Under the pieces are notes generated by a model. The model ran no database searches, had not been told where the DNA came from, and saw only the letters and a program-made list of their open reading frames with translations. A stretch of 46,914 nt of DNA from Crocosphaera sp. UHCC 0190. GTDB lineage: Bacteria > Cyanobacteriota > Cyanobacteriia > Cyanobacteriales > Microcystaceae. Where the stretch lies: contig NZ_JAYGHP010000021.1 of the NCBI RefSeq assembly GCF_034932065.1, positions 1 through 46,914 on the forward strand, in the 5' to 3' direction. Both the position numbers and the translations under genes were made by a program. Shown piece after piece: positions 34,620 through 43,581 of the stretch. Position 1 is the first letter of the stretch. Each line of letters starts with the position of its first letter.

Positions 34620-34850
34620 CTAAAGATTTTGTGAAGGTTTGAAAACAACATTATCAGGAATACCAACTAACTCAAAATTATTACCATTGTCTGTTTCTGT
34701 ATATACTCTCTGTTCAATTTCCATAGGATATTTAGGACGAATTTGAGGATTTATTTCATCGGCGATCGCCACAATTAAACGATTATGAACTTGTGACCAA
34801 AATTGAGGACTTTCTAAATAAGGGTTCATTCCAGGAAAAGGTGAAGGCAT
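34620..34850 (-). pseudogene. Truncated DUF4058 protein (N-terminal fragment)
   Basis: 76 residues, MPSPFPGMNPYLESPQFWSQVHNRLIVAIADEINPQIRPKYPMEIEQRVYTE..., an exact match in style to the N-terminus of cyanobacterial DUF4058 proteins, which I recall as about 200-270 residues. The frame stops after VVFKPSQNL, and the minus-strand DNA beyond is only 64 bases of unrelated sequence before the protease gene. So roughly two thirds of the protein is missing. Probably a remnant; a short stand-alone protein is possible but less likely. Confidence 0.75.
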
Positions 34851-34881
34851 TATTATCTCCTTTTATTAATTAGGTTATTAC

Positions 34882-34909
34882 AGTAAGGTCGGCGGTGCAT
34901 CGGCCTACT
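34882..34909. repeat. Decayed GTA...CTAC palindrome supplying a stop codon
   Basis: AGTAAGGTCGGCG ... CATCGGCCTACT is an imperfect inverted repeat of the same general form (GTAGG end, CCTAC end). The stop codon TAG of the Uma2 gene (34907-34905) is the GTAG end of the element. Confidence 0.5.
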
Positions 34910-35489
34910 CAACTTGAGTTTCATCTATTAAAAGAACGTCCTCATAAATCAATTCAATGGGACAATTAAAATCAACTGAAGTTAATCTTAATTCATCATT
35001 TTCAGCAAAACTGTATAACTCCCAAATTCCCTGATCATTAATCAGAAAACATTCAATTAATTTCTGTTCTGAACTCACTAAAACATATTCTTTTAAGGTT
35101 TCAATTTTACGATAATTACGAAATTTTTTACCTCGATCAAATCCTTCTGTACTCGGAGAAAGAACTTCAACAATTAAACAAGGATATTGAAGAAATTTCA
35201 TCGCTTTTTTATCCCGTTCATCACAACTCACGATAACATCAGGATAATGATAGGGGCCTTTTTCTGATACTTGTACTTTAGCATCAGAAATTAATATTTT
35301 ACATCCTTTTACCCGTAGATGGTTTCTTAAAGCAGAAGCAAAATTAAAAGCAAGTTCAGCATGAGGAAGTGTTCCCCCTGTCATCGCATAAACTTCCCCA
35401 TCCATATATTCATATTTAAGGGGTTGTTTTTCCTCCCATTCTAGATATTCTTCGGGAGTCATATAATAATGTTCTTTTGCTGCCACCAT
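34905..35489 (-). CDS. Uma2 family endonuclease (DUF820)
   Basis: 194 residues, MVAAKEHYYMTPEEYLEWEEKQPLKYEYMDGEVYAMTGGTLPHAELAFNFASALRNHL, then YHYPDVIVSCDERD and LQYPCLIVEVLSPSTEGFDRGKKFRNYRKIETLKEYVLVS. PDV...VEV are the PD-(D/E)XK acidic positions of this family, and FRNYRKI is the usual helix after them. The role is unknown. A second Uma2 gene sits at 16767. The DUF4058 fragment follows 54 bases downstream on the same strand. Confidence 0.9.
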   Translation of the reverse strand: MVAAKEHYYMTPEEYLEWEEKQPLKYEYMDGEVYAMTGGTLPHAELAFNFASALRNHLRVKGCKILISDAKVQVSEKGPYHYPDVIVSCDERDKKAMKFLQYPCLIVEVLSPSTEGFDRGKKFRNYRKIETLKEYVLVSSEQKLIECFLINDQGIWELYSFAENDELRLTSVDFNCPIELIYEDVLLIDETQVE

Positions 35490-35527
35490 GTTAATATCTC
35501 CTGGTAAAAAGTTAATTTTTGAACCTG

Positions 35528-35552
35528 TAGGGGCGAATGGTATTCGCCCTTA
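35528..35552. repeat. Palindrome TAGGGGCGAAT-GGT-ATTCGCCCTTA
   Basis: Eleven pairs (one G-T) around a GGT loop, preceded by TG so that the left end reads TGTAGGGG. Intergenic, between the Uma2 start and the trmFO stop. Another member of the end-conserved palindrome group. Confidence 0.75.
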
Positions 35553-35557
35553 ATTTA

Positions 35558-36937
35558 TTACAAAATAACTAGATTGTTTTGCTTACAATTTAATTGTAAT
35601 TGCCATTCATTCAAATCAGCTAAAGCCCGATCACGATATTTCCCGTATCTTTCCCGTTTATTGCGAATTCTCACAGGTAATTCCGGTAAAATGCCAAAAT
35701 TTGGGGGCATAGGTTGAAAATGTTTCGGAGATGCACTACTAATAAACTCAAATAACGCCCCCATCATCATACTTTCAGGGAGAGTTACTGTCTCTAACCC
35801 TAACATCAGTCGCGCTGCATTTGTCCCCGCTAACCAACCTCCTGCGGTTGCTGCGGTATATCCTTCTGTCCCAATTAATTGACCTGCGGCCAAAAGCGTC
35901 GGACGGGTTTTAAACTGTAAAGTAGGATCAAGTAACTGCGGTGAGTTAATGAAAGTATTACGGTGCATTACTCCCATACGGACAAATTCAGCGTTTTCTA
36001 AACCAGGAATGAGCCTAAATACCCTTTTTTGTTCTCCCCACTTCAAATTAGTCTGAAATCCGACCATATTCCATAATTGCCCCTGTTTATCTTCTTGGCG
36101 TAGCTGTACCACCGCGTAGGGGCGTTTTTCTTTGTTTTCTGGTTCCCGAAAGTCCCCTAAACGTGCATCAAAGAGGCCAACGGGTTTCAGGGGGCCATAA
36201 CGCATGGTTTCTTCTCCCCGTTTAGCTAATTCCTCGATAGGGAGACATCCTTCAAAAAATTTGGCTGTTTCTCGCTCAAAATCCTTTAATTCAGCTTGTT
36301 CTGCTTGACATAAGGCTTCTCGAAACTGTAAATATTGGTCTTTGTTGAGGGGACAGTTAAGATAGGCAGCGTCACCTTTATCATAACGGGAAGCTAAAAA
36401 GGCGATGTCTTGATTTATGGTTTCTCCGACGATTATAGGGCTTGCTGCGTCAAAAAAGCTCATATATTCCATCCCTGTGAACCGTTGTAAGTCTTCCGCT
36501 AGGGAGGGAGTGGTGAGGGGGCCAGTGGCTAAAATGATGATGCCTTCTGGGGGAATTTCGGTAATTTCTGAGCGTTTTAGTTCAATGAGGGGATGATTAG
36601 CTAAGGTTTGGGTTAATTGATGGCTAAAGATGCCTCTATCAACGGCTAAGGCACCGCCAGCAGGGACGGCGTGTTGATCGGCAGTTTGGATTATAATGGA
36701 ACCGAGACGGCGTAATTCTTCATGGAGAAGGCCAGCAGCCCGATCGCTTGACATAGCCCCAAAGGAGTTGCTACAAACTAATTCGCCTAATTCTTCGCTA
36801 TGATGAGCGGGACTGGTACGAAGGGGGCGCATTTCGTGTAATATCACGGGTATACCAGCTTGAGCGACTTGCCAAGCGGCTTCGGTTCCTGCTAAACCGC
36901 CACCAATAACTTGAACTTTTGTGGTTGAATATGTCAT
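35558..36937 (-). CDS. trmFO: Methylenetetrahydrofolate-tRNA-(uracil54-C5)-methyltransferase TrmFO
   Basis: 459 residues. Forms m5U54 in the T loop of tRNA using folate and FAD. Motifs: [29 protein letters not shown] (FAD-binding), [63 protein letters not shown], and [26 protein letters not shown]. Length and motif order match the GidA-related TrmFO family closely. It sits 60 bases downstream of the orphan HigA gene on the same strand. Confidence 0.96.
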   Translation of the reverse strand: MTYSTTKVQVIGGGLAGTEAAWQVAQAGIPVILHEMRPLRTSPAHHSEELGELVCSNSFGAMSSDRAAGLLHEELRRLGSIIIQTADQHAVPAGGALAVDRGIFSHQLTQTLANHPLIELKRSEITEIPPEGIIILATGPLTTPSLAEDLQRFTGMEYMSFFDAASPIIVGETINQDIAFLASRYDKGDAAYLNCPLNKDQYLQFREALCQAEQAELKDFERETAKFFEGCLPIEELAKRGEETMRYGPLKPVGLFDARLGDFREPENKEKRPYAVVQLRQEDKQGQLWNMVGFQTNLKWGEQKRVFRLIPGLENAEFVRMGVMHRNTFINSPQLLDPTLQFKTRPTLLAAGQLIGTEGYTAATAGGWLAGTNAARLMLGLETVTLPESMMMGALFEFISSASPKHFQPMPPNFGILPELPVRIRNKRERYGKYRDRALADLNEWQLQLNCKQNNLVIL

Positions 36938-36997
36938 TAATTAGGTTTTAGTTTCTTTTTTGTTCACTTTGAATGCTTTTATTTTAGTATAGCTACC

Positions 36998-37387
36998 TTA
37001 TACTTTGATTTGAGTAAAGTTATGAGAAGTTAAAGCGAGTTTTGGACTCAAATGATTAAAAAACTCAGCCAAAGACTCCGCTTGAGATGGACTAATTTCT
37101 TGTTTTTCTGTCATAATTGCTTCTAGGGTCTTAATATCTCCAAAAATATCAATAATACTCTCATAATTAACATCGAATTCATGAATTAATGATTCTAAAG
37201 TAGCGGTAAGATTTGTTTTATTTATCGGATAATATTGTTGTTCATAAGCTTCAATTAATAATACTAATAACTCAAATAATATATCTTCATCCTTAGTTAG
37301 AGTCCGTGACATCATCTCCTCAATAATGCCTAAAAATTGTTCATAATCTTGTTTGGTTTTAATTGGTTTTGGCTGATATTTAACCAT
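36998..37387 (-). CDS. HigA-type antitoxin, orphaned
   Basis: 129 residues. KTKQDYEQFLGIIEEMMSR, EDILFELLVLLIEAYEQQYYPI and LIHEFDVNYESIIDIFGD match the N-terminal part of HigA-type antitoxins that accompany HigB mRNA interferases. The C-terminal part (LEAIMTEKQEISPSQAESLAEFFNHLSPKLAL) resembles the HTH region used for autoregulation. The gene starts just 4 bases inside the end of a 19-codon HigB stub, so its toxin is gone. It may be a free antitoxin or transcription repressor, or a relic. Confidence 0.75.
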   Translation of the reverse strand: MVKYQPKPIKTKQDYEQFLGIIEEMMSRTLTKDEDILFELLVLLIEAYEQQYYPINKTNLTATLESLIHEFDVNYESIIDIFGDIKTLEAIMTEKQEISPSQAESLAEFFNHLSPKLALTSHNFTQIKV

Positions 37388-37439
37388 CTGGGTGACGTTC
37401 CCAAAATTCTCGTAACTTAACTTTACTGATAACGTGCAT
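37380..37439 (-). pseudogene. HigB toxin stub (N-terminal 18-19 codons)
   Basis: Reads MHVISKVKLREFWERHPDG then TAA. This is the start of a HigB toxin (typically MHVIS-x-x-LxEFWxRHPD). A full HigB is about 100 residues, so over 80% is missing. The stop overlaps the HigA start codon region, where an intact higB would normally be joined to higA. The join looks like a clean internal deletion. Confidence 0.85.
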
Positions 37440-37524
37440 TATCAACTTGTTCAAATCGTTTTAATTTCAATAGTTCTACTTGTTCTTTTGTCCATGTATA
37501 ATAATCAGAAATGTAATTCGTCAT
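37423..37524 (-). pseudogene. 33-codon fragment, possibly DUF29
   Basis: Reads MTNYISDYYTWTKEQVELLKLKRFEQVDNARYQ and stops 17 bases into the HigB stub. The YYTWTKEQVELLKLKRFEQVD text is like the N-terminus of DUF29 proteins, which run to about 140 residues. Likely a second remnant joined to the first. Confidence 0.4.
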
Positions 37525-37620
37525 GATTGTTGTTGCTTATTGTACTTTCTATCTATTTTATAAATTCATTATAAGCATCTCTACACCGATAACGTATGTC
37601 AATTGTAACCTAATTTTTCT

Positions 37621-38364
37621 ATGACAACCAATAATCCCATTCCTTGGCGTTTTATTCCCTTAATGGTGGCTTCTGGACAGCTTCAGATGGCTATTGATGC
37701 TTGGTTATTGCAACAACATCTAAAAGAAAATCATCCCCCAACCTTGCGTTTTTATCGTTTTGATCCCGTTACCATTTCTCTCGGTTCCCTACAACGTACT
37801 TATCCCTCACACTGGGACACTTTACAATGGCAAAATCAACCCATTGACCTAGTTTATCGTCCGACAGGAGGTAGAGGGGTTCTACATAGCGGAGATTTAT
37901 GTTATAGCATTATTACGAGTAATATTAAGGGGAAACGCTCAGAAATCTATCAATATCTTTGTGAGTTTCTGATTCAAGGTTGGCGGACTTTTGGTTTAGA
38001 TTTATTTTATGGTAAAGCAGGACGGGGCTATATTCATAATGCTAGTTGTTTTGGCACAGCGACGAATGCTGATCTCGTGGATAGTTGGGGTAATAAATTT
38101 ATTGGTAGTGCCTTACGATGTAGTGGTAAAGGCATTTTGCAACAAGGATCTATACAATTAGCTACCGATCCTAACTTATTTAAGACTGTATTTAGTGAAA
38201 TTGCCCCTAAACCTCAATTTAGCGGTAGTCTGGATGATCCAACTTTTTTAGAAACTGCGATCGCTACTTTAACAGAAGCAGCTTGTCAGTGTTTTAATAT
38301 TGAGTTTTTTTCTGAACCACTTTCTAATGATGAGTTAAAATTGATTAGAGACTTCAATCCATAA
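37621..38364 (+). CDS. Lipoate/octanoate-protein ligase family (LplA/LipM-like)
   Basis: 247 residues, biotin/lipoate A/B ligase fold. RPTGGRGVLHSGDLCYS at 80-96 is the substrate-loop motif and GNKFIGSALRCSGKGILQQGSI includes the lysine of the active site. Likely attaches octanoyl or lipoyl groups to carrier domains such as GcvH or E2 subunits. LipM-type octanoyltransferases need a catalytic Cys; C144-like (NASCFG) and C163-like (LRCSG) cysteines exist but cannot be assigned by eye. First of a plus-strand group; the next gene starts 9 bases after the stop. Confidence 0.82.
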   Translation: MTTNNPIPWRFIPLMVASGQLQMAIDAWLLQQHLKENHPPTLRFYRFDPVTISLGSLQRTYPSHWDTLQWQNQPIDLVYRPTGGRGVLHSGDLCYSIITSNIKGKRSEIYQYLCEFLIQGWRTFGLDLFYGKAGRGYIHNASCFGTATNADLVDSWGNKFIGSALRCSGKGILQQGSIQLATDPNLFKTVFSEIAPKPQFSGSLDDPTFLETAIATLTEAACQCFNIEFFSEPLSNDELKLIRDFNP

Positions 38365-38373
38365 TCATTAAAC

Positions 38374-39621
38374 ATGATTTTCAAAAGTTTACTGAAAATA
38401 CTTTTAATTATACTTTTATTCCTTTATGGTTGTAGTAGTCAACCCCAGGAAAGAATAGATATTGAGCCGCAAAAATCAATGCTTCAGGGAGAGATTTTAG
38501 AATGGGTAGAAATTCCCTTGGGACTAACTAAAGAGCAAAGCGCACAATTTCAAAGAATTGTTACTGATAGTGTTCAGGATTTCATGAAACTGAATCCTAG
38601 GGTTAAAATAGTCATAGAATTTGTGCCATCAGATGAAACTTTATTTAAGTTAAATCAACAAATTTCTAGAGGGGCAGGGCCCAATCTTTTTGCAATTTCT
38701 CTATTAAGAAAACAACTACCGTTATTGATTCGTTCAGGATACTTAAAACGTCTTGATCAAGATAATTTAGATTTATCGCAGTTTCGGCCAGAAACCCTAA
38801 AACAAGTGAGTTATCAGAGTTATCTTTACGCTTTACCTGTTAATTTAGCGACCCAAGTTCTCTGTTACAATAAAAGTAAAATACAGGAAACCCCAAAAAC
38901 TTTAGATGATTTAATTAGTCAGGCCCGTCGTGGATATTCCGTAGGACTACATTCTAGTTTTCGTGAGGCTTTTTGGGGAACAGGGGCTTTTGGTGGTAAG
39001 TTATTTGATGAATCAGGTAACATTGCTCTGGCAAAAAATGAAGGTTGGGTGCAATGGATACAATGGTTGAGAAATGCTGGCAATGAACCGAATTTTTTTC
39101 TGATTGAAGATGCAGAAACGTTACAAAAAAGCTTTGTAGAAGAGAAGTTAAGTTATATCACTTGTTTATCTGACTGGCTTCCTAGCCTGACGGAAGCTTT
39201 GGGTAATAATAAGTTAGGGGTTACTCTATTACCAGGCCGAGAAAATCAAGCTGCAACCCCTCCTTTATGGACAGTAGGCTTTATTTTTAATCGCGCTTCT
39301 AGTGCTAATCAACATCAATTGTCCTTAAAACTTGCTCAGTTTTTGAGTAATGCTCAATCTCAACAAAAGGTTCAGGTAGAAGTTCCTTTTTTGATTCCTG
39401 TTAATAAAAATGTTACGGTTGATTTTCGTTTGTTTCCGATGCAAGCAGTTTTGGTAGAACAATCTCAAACAGGGGTTATAGTTTCTCTGGATCAAATAGA
39501 TAAAAATCAAGCTTTTTTAGAATATGGTGATATTATTTATCATAAAGTATTAGGGGGGGAAATTACGGCTGAGGAGGCAGCTTTACAGATTACTCAGGTG
39601 ATCAATAATCAATTTAATTAA
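38374..39621 (+). CDS. Extracellular solute-binding lipoprotein (ABC-type, sugar-binding-like)
   Basis: 415 residues. Lipobox LYGC with C20 after a hydrophobic leader shows a lipoprotein. The body resembles family 1 (maltose-type) solute-binding proteins: FAISLLRKQLPLLIRSGYLKRLD, YQSYLYALPVNLATQVLCYNKSK, LDDLISQARRGYSVGLHSSFREAFWG, PPLWTVGFIFNRASS. No ABC permease or ATPase gene is adjacent. Instead an MscS-type channel gene starts 18 bases on. The ligand is unknown, perhaps a sugar or osmolyte. Confidence 0.82.
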   Translation: MIFKSLLKILLIILLFLYGCSSQPQERIDIEPQKSMLQGEILEWVEIPLGLTKEQSAQFQRIVTDSVQDFMKLNPRVKIVIEFVPSDETLFKLNQQISRGAGPNLFAISLLRKQLPLLIRSGYLKRLDQDNLDLSQFRPETLKQVSYQSYLYALPVNLATQVLCYNKSKIQETPKTLDDLISQARRGYSVGLHSSFREAFWGTGAFGGKLFDESGNIALAKNEGWVQWIQWLRNAGNEPNFFLIEDAETLQKSFVEEKLSYITCLSDWLPSLTEALGNNKLGVTLLPGRENQAATPPLWTVGFIFNRASSANQHQLSLKLAQFLSNAQSQQKVQVEVPFLIPVNKNVTVDFRLFPMQAVLVEQSQTGVIVSLDQIDKNQAFLEYGDIIYHKVLGGEITAEEAALQITQVINNQFN

Positions 39622-39639
39622 TTATAATTGTGGTAATTT

Positions 39640-41004
39640 ATGAGGAATAATCTTGTGCTTGATGCTAGTTATTTTTGGGAAGAATGGTTGAGAATTACGA
39701 TTATTTTACAACGTCCTGCTGTTCAAGTCCAACTCTTGGCGATCGCTATATCAATTTTTATCACGTGGATAGTTTCTCACTGGGTGTGGAGTCAGTTTAG
39801 CCAACTATTTCCCCAACTTACTGAATTTTGCAAAAAAGATAAACGAATTTATTGGCAACAGTATGGGGCAGCTGTACTTTATTATATATTTCCACCATTG
39901 TTTTGTTTGATAATAGTTAGTTTACTACAAATTATTTTTGTACAACAAGGATGGTTTACGGGTTATTTTCAAGATAGTATTAAACTTTTATGGCTTTATT
40001 GTTTCTATCGTATTTTTTTGATTTCTTTATATTCTTCCTTTAATCGGTCGGCAGTTCAATACTATCATCATCATCTTTTTGCACCGTTATTTGCTATTTT
40101 GATTATTGCTAAAGTCATCAATCTTTTTACTGATTTAGAAAATCTTTTACGAGTTTCTTTTGTTCAACTATTTGGTGATTCAATTACTCTAGAATCTATT
40201 TTTGTTATCGTTGGGGGATTATATTTTTGGGTTATTGGTTGCTCTCTTTTAGAAAAATTATTACTCTATTTTTTCCCATTAGATATTCGCAAAAATAAAA
40301 GAACATCTCAAGCAATTTCTCTGATTCTTCGCTACTTTTTAATTACACTAGGCGTTGTTATAATTTTTGGCTATGTTGGGGTTAGTGGTACAGCTATTGC
40401 TGCTATTACTGGTGGTTTATCGGTTGGTATTGGTTTTGGTTTAAAAGAAGTGATTAGCAACTTTGTAAGTGGGATCTGGCTACTCTTTGAAGGAGCTTTA
40501 AAACCAGATGATATTATTAGCATAGACAATGAAATGAGTCAAGTAAAAAAATTAGGAGTAAGAGCAACAACCGTTCAAGTTATACGAGATAATTCCGAAA
40601 AAATTATTCCCAATCAATTCTTTTTTACTCAAAATTTCACTACTTTTACAGGGAGCAATAATTTAGTTTATAGTTCGGTAATTGTTGGGGCAAATTATGA
40701 TTGTAACCCTCAGAAAGTTATCAATATTTTACTAGAAGTAGCTAATAATAACTCTGCTATCTTAAAGATTCCCAATCCTGTGGCTTTTGCCATTAGTTTT
40801 GGTGATTCTAGTATTGATTTTGAACTAAAATTTTGGCTCAATGATCCTTTAATTAGTAAACGAATAAGCAGTAATTTGATTTGTGAAATCTGGCAAGCAT
40901 TTAAGGAACATGATATTGAAATTCCTTATCCTCAACAAGATTTACATATTATTAATGGTATTCAAATCAATGATTCTGAGTTTCTAGATATTCCCAAGTT
41001 GTGA
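39640..41004 (+). CDS. Mechanosensitive ion channel, MscS family
   Basis: 454 residues. About six membrane helices. The last, GVSGTAIAAITGGLSVGIGFGLKEVISNFVSGIWLLFEGALKPDDIISI (about 250-300), is the pore-lining TM3 and start of the MscS beta domain: Gly/Ala-rich helix, then the GLKEVISNFVSG kink. The extra N-terminal helices make it longer than E. coli MscS (286 residues). Expected to open upon membrane tension and release solutes. It follows the solute-binding lipoprotein by 18 bases, so they are likely co-expressed. Confidence 0.9.
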   Translation: MRNNLVLDASYFWEEWLRITIILQRPAVQVQLLAIAISIFITWIVSHWVWSQFSQLFPQLTEFCKKDKRIYWQQYGAAVLYYIFPPLFCLIIVSLLQIIFVQQGWFTGYFQDSIKLLWLYCFYRIFLISLYSSFNRSAVQYYHHHLFAPLFAILIIAKVINLFTDLENLLRVSFVQLFGDSITLESIFVIVGGLYFWVIGCSLLEKLLLYFFPLDIRKNKRTSQAISLILRYFLITLGVVIIFGYVGVSGTAIAAITGGLSVGIGFGLKEVISNFVSGIWLLFEGALKPDDIISIDNEMSQVKKLGVRATTVQVIRDNSEKIIPNQFFFTQNFTTFTGSNNLVYSSVIVGANYDCNPQKVINILLEVANNNSAILKIPNPVAFAISFGDSSIDFELKFWLNDPLISKRISSNLICEIWQAFKEHDIEIPYPQQDLHIINGIQINDSEFLDIPKL

Positions 41005-41170
41005 TCAAGATCAACATTTTTTAGTACCTAGATCACTGCGTAATATTTATTATATTTTTTTGAATTTATCTGCTAAACTCGTAAAAATACTGTTGCAACT
41101 TACCTAAAAATTAAGTCATCAGAATTTAAAATCATGACTCGGTTTATCTCTTAGTTATTAGGACAGTCTC

Positions 41171-42220
41171 ATGTCACGTTTAAAAACGGTTATTCTTTCC
41201 TCTCGAATCGTTCAATTTTTATTCGGTTTGTTGTTTTCCTTAATTATCAGTGAAACCCTACTTAATTTTACGTCTGTCAATGCAACCACTGCTTTTACAG
41301 AATTATGTTTAAACAAAGCACATTTATCAGAGGACTCACAATATACTATTTCAATTTTACTGGAAAATTCTAAACAACCTGATTGTGAAACATCTGCTCG
41401 TTACCTATCACAAAAAAAAGAGTTAGATTTATCGGGAACGGCAATTAAAGATTTAACTCCATTATCTTCTTTTAAGCAATTAACAGCCTTATATTTAGCT
41501 GATAATCAAATCTCTGATATTACTCCCATCGCTTCCTTAACAAATTTAGAGAAGTTAGAGTTATCTAATAATCAAATTAGTAACCTAACAGCTTTATCGA
41601 AAATGGATAACTTAAAAACCCTGTGGATGTGGAATAATAAAGTCAGGAATTTAACCCCGCTTTCTTCCTTACGAAGTCTGACTCGTCTCTATCTTCCTTT
41701 CAATCAAATTTCTAACCTTAAACCTTTATCATCCTTGAGTAATTTACAAGTTTTGATTCTTGATAATAATAAAATCTCTCAAGTGTCTTCCCTATCTTCT
41801 CTTTATCAATTAAGAGGACTTTCTCTGATCAATAATAAGATTGAAAAAATTGATGAATTAGGGAAACTAGAAAATATCAAAACATTAATTGCTCCTGATA
41901 ATCAAATCAGCGATATTAGTTTTCTTACTCAGCTACCCCAACTCTCTTTATTAATTCTTGATAAAAATAACATCAGTGACATTACTCCTTTGTCAAGTCT
42001 AAGCAACTTAGAAAAAGTTTACTTATCCAACAATAAAATTAAGGATATTACCCCCTTGTCTTATCTCAACAATTTATCATATATTGAACTAAGTCATAAC
42101 CACATCATTGATGTTTCATCTTTAGCCTTATTAACGAAATTGACCAATCTTACCCTCTCTAATAATCCCCTGCAAAATTTAACTTGTCCGATTAACCCTG
42201 ATTCAATTTGTAAATTTTAA
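41171..42220 (+). CDS. Secreted leucine-rich repeat protein (internalin/SDS22-type)
   Basis: 349 residues. Signal peptide (FLFGLLFSLIISETLLNFTSVNA). A short cap (FTELCLNKAHLSEDSQYTISILL) precedes about eleven 22-residue LRRs of the form LxxLxxLxLxxNxIxDIxPLSS, from about residue 90 to 340; DISPLSSL-type units such as DITPLSSLSNLEKVYLSNNKI recur. The C-terminus holds a short Cys pair (LTCPINPDSICKF). The repeats probably bind a protein or polysaccharide outside the cell. It stands alone, 166 bases after mscS and 209 bases before psbA. Confidence 0.88.
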   Translation: MSRLKTVILSSRIVQFLFGLLFSLIISETLLNFTSVNATTAFTELCLNKAHLSEDSQYTISILLENSKQPDCETSARYLSQKKELDLSGTAIKDLTPLSSFKQLTALYLADNQISDITPIASLTNLEKLELSNNQISNLTALSKMDNLKTLWMWNNKVRNLTPLSSLRSLTRLYLPFNQISNLKPLSSLSNLQVLILDNNKISQVSSLSSLYQLRGLSLINNKIEKIDELGKLENIKTLIAPDNQISDISFLTQLPQLSLLILDKNNISDITPLSSLSNLEKVYLSNNKIKDITPLSYLNNLSYIELSHNHIIDVSSLALLTKLTNLTLSNNPLQNLTCPINPDSICKF

Positions 42221-42429
42221 AAATTCCCGCTCTTGTTAATATAACTTCACCTTGATTTAATTTAACTTAATATTTTACGACAAAAATTTACTCGATTTTT
42301 ACAAAAATATACTAAAAACAGTGGATCATAATCAAGAGATGTAAATATACTTAATACATAATGAGGCAAGGTAGTAATTATTACAATCTTTCCTCAGATA
42401 AATTGTTGTGATTTAGTTATTATTTTCCA

Positions 42430-43509
42430 ATGACAACTACCATACAAAGCCAAAATATTTCTCCATGGGAGCAGTTTTGTCAGTGGGTAACTAGCACCAA
42501 TAACCGCCTTTATATTGGCTGGTTTGGCGTTATTCTTATCCCCACCATTCTGACTGCCACCATCTGTTTCATCATTGCCTTCATCGCCGCGCCTCCCGTT
42601 GATATTGATGGAATTCGTGAGCCTGTGGCCGGTTCTCTGCTCTATGGAAACAATATTATTTCTGGAGCCGTTGTTCCTTCTTCTAACGCCATCGGACTGC
42701 ATTTCTATCCCATTTGGGAAGCAGCTTCTCTTGATGAATGGCTCTATAATGGCGGCCCTTATCAGTTAGTTGTTTTCCACTTCCTGATTGGCATTTTCTG
42801 CTGGATGGGACGGCAATGGGAACTTTCCTATCGTTTAGGAATGCGTCCTTGGATTTGTGTTGCTTATAGCGCACCTGTCTCTGCTGCGACTGCTGTTTTC
42901 CTCATCTATCCCATCGGACAAGGTTCTTTCTCTGATGGTATGCCTTTAGGAATCAGTGGAACCTTTAACTTCATGTTTGTCTTCCAAGCAGAACATAATA
43001 TCCTGATGCACCCCTTCCATATGTTGGGTGTGGCCGGTGTGTTTGGTGGTTCCTTATTCTCTGCCATGCACGGTAGCTTAGTCACCTCTAGCTTGGTGCG
43101 TGAGACAACGGAAACCGAATCCCAAAACTACGGTTATAAGTTCGGACAAGAAGAAGAAACCTATAATATTGTGGCGGCTCACGGTTACTTTGGTCGTTTA
43201 ATCTTCCAATATGCCTCTTTTAATAACAGTCGTAGCTTACATTTCTTCTTAGGAGCTTGGCCAGTGGTTGGTATCTGGTTCACCGCAATGGGTGTCAGTA
43301 CCATGGCCTTTAACCTCAACGGGTTTAACTTTAACCAGTCAGTCTTAGACTCCCAAGGTCGTGTCATTAGCACCTGGGCCGATGTTCTTAACCGTGCTGG
43401 TATTGGGATGGAAGTGATGCACGAGCGCAATGCTCACAACTTCCCCTTAGACTTAGCTAGTGGAGCGCAAACCCCTATTGCCTTAACGGCTCCTGCTATT
43501 CACGGATAA
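42430..43509 (+). CDS. psbA: Photosystem II D1 protein
   Basis: 359 residues, one shorter than most cyanobacterial D1. Residues are given in standard numbering (own number plus 1). Tyr161 and His190 are present, as are all Mn4Ca ligands: Asp170, Glu189, His332, Glu333, Asp342 and Ala344, plus the His198, His215 and His272 ligands. The C-terminal extension [16 protein letters not shown] would be removed after Ala344 by CtpA. Gly80 and Phe158 exclude the microaerobic D1' type. Gln130 marks the standard low-light form. FCWMGRQ has Trp where Tyr126 is usual. The 209-base upstream gap has no clear promoter pair; a strong terminator follows at 43531. Confidence 0.98.
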   Translation: MTTTIQSQNISPWEQFCQWVTSTNNRLYIGWFGVILIPTILTATICFIIAFIAAPPVDIDGIREPVAGSLLYGNNIISGAVVPSSNAIGLHFYPIWEAASLDEWLYNGGPYQLVVFHFLIGIFCWMGRQWELSYRLGMRPWICVAYSAPVSAATAVFLIYPIGQGSFSDGMPLGISGTFNFMFVFQAEHNILMHPFHMLGVAGVFGGSLFSAMHGSLVTSSLVRETTETESQNYGYKFGQEEETYNIVAAHGYFGRLIFQYASFNNSRSLHFFLGAWPVVGIWFTAMGVSTMAFNLNGFNFNQSVLDSQGRVISTWADVLNRAGIGMEVMHERNAHNFPLDLASGAQTPIALTAPAIHG

Positions 43510-43530
43510 ATTTTAACCCTTAACTAAGTC

Positions 43531-43563
43531 AAGGTGTTCTCTACTCTGAGGACACCTTTTTTG
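43531..43563 (+). terminator. Intrinsic terminator of psbA
   Basis: Eleven-base arms AAGGTGTTCTC / GAGGACACCTT (one G-U), a 6-base loop, then TTTT...TTG. Confidence 0.9.
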
Positions 43564-43581
43564 TTTGCTCAATTGTACCAA

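Noticed and set aside
42394-43430. Minus-strand open frames opposite psbA
   Set aside because: They arise from the codon bias of a highly expressed gene and have no ribosome-binding site or recognisable protein.
42430-43509. psbA as a rogue (ChlF-like) or microaerobic D1' gene
   Set aside because: All Mn-cluster ligands are kept, and Gly80/Phe158 (standard numbering) are the usual D1 residues, so it is a normal oxygen-evolving type apart from Trp126.
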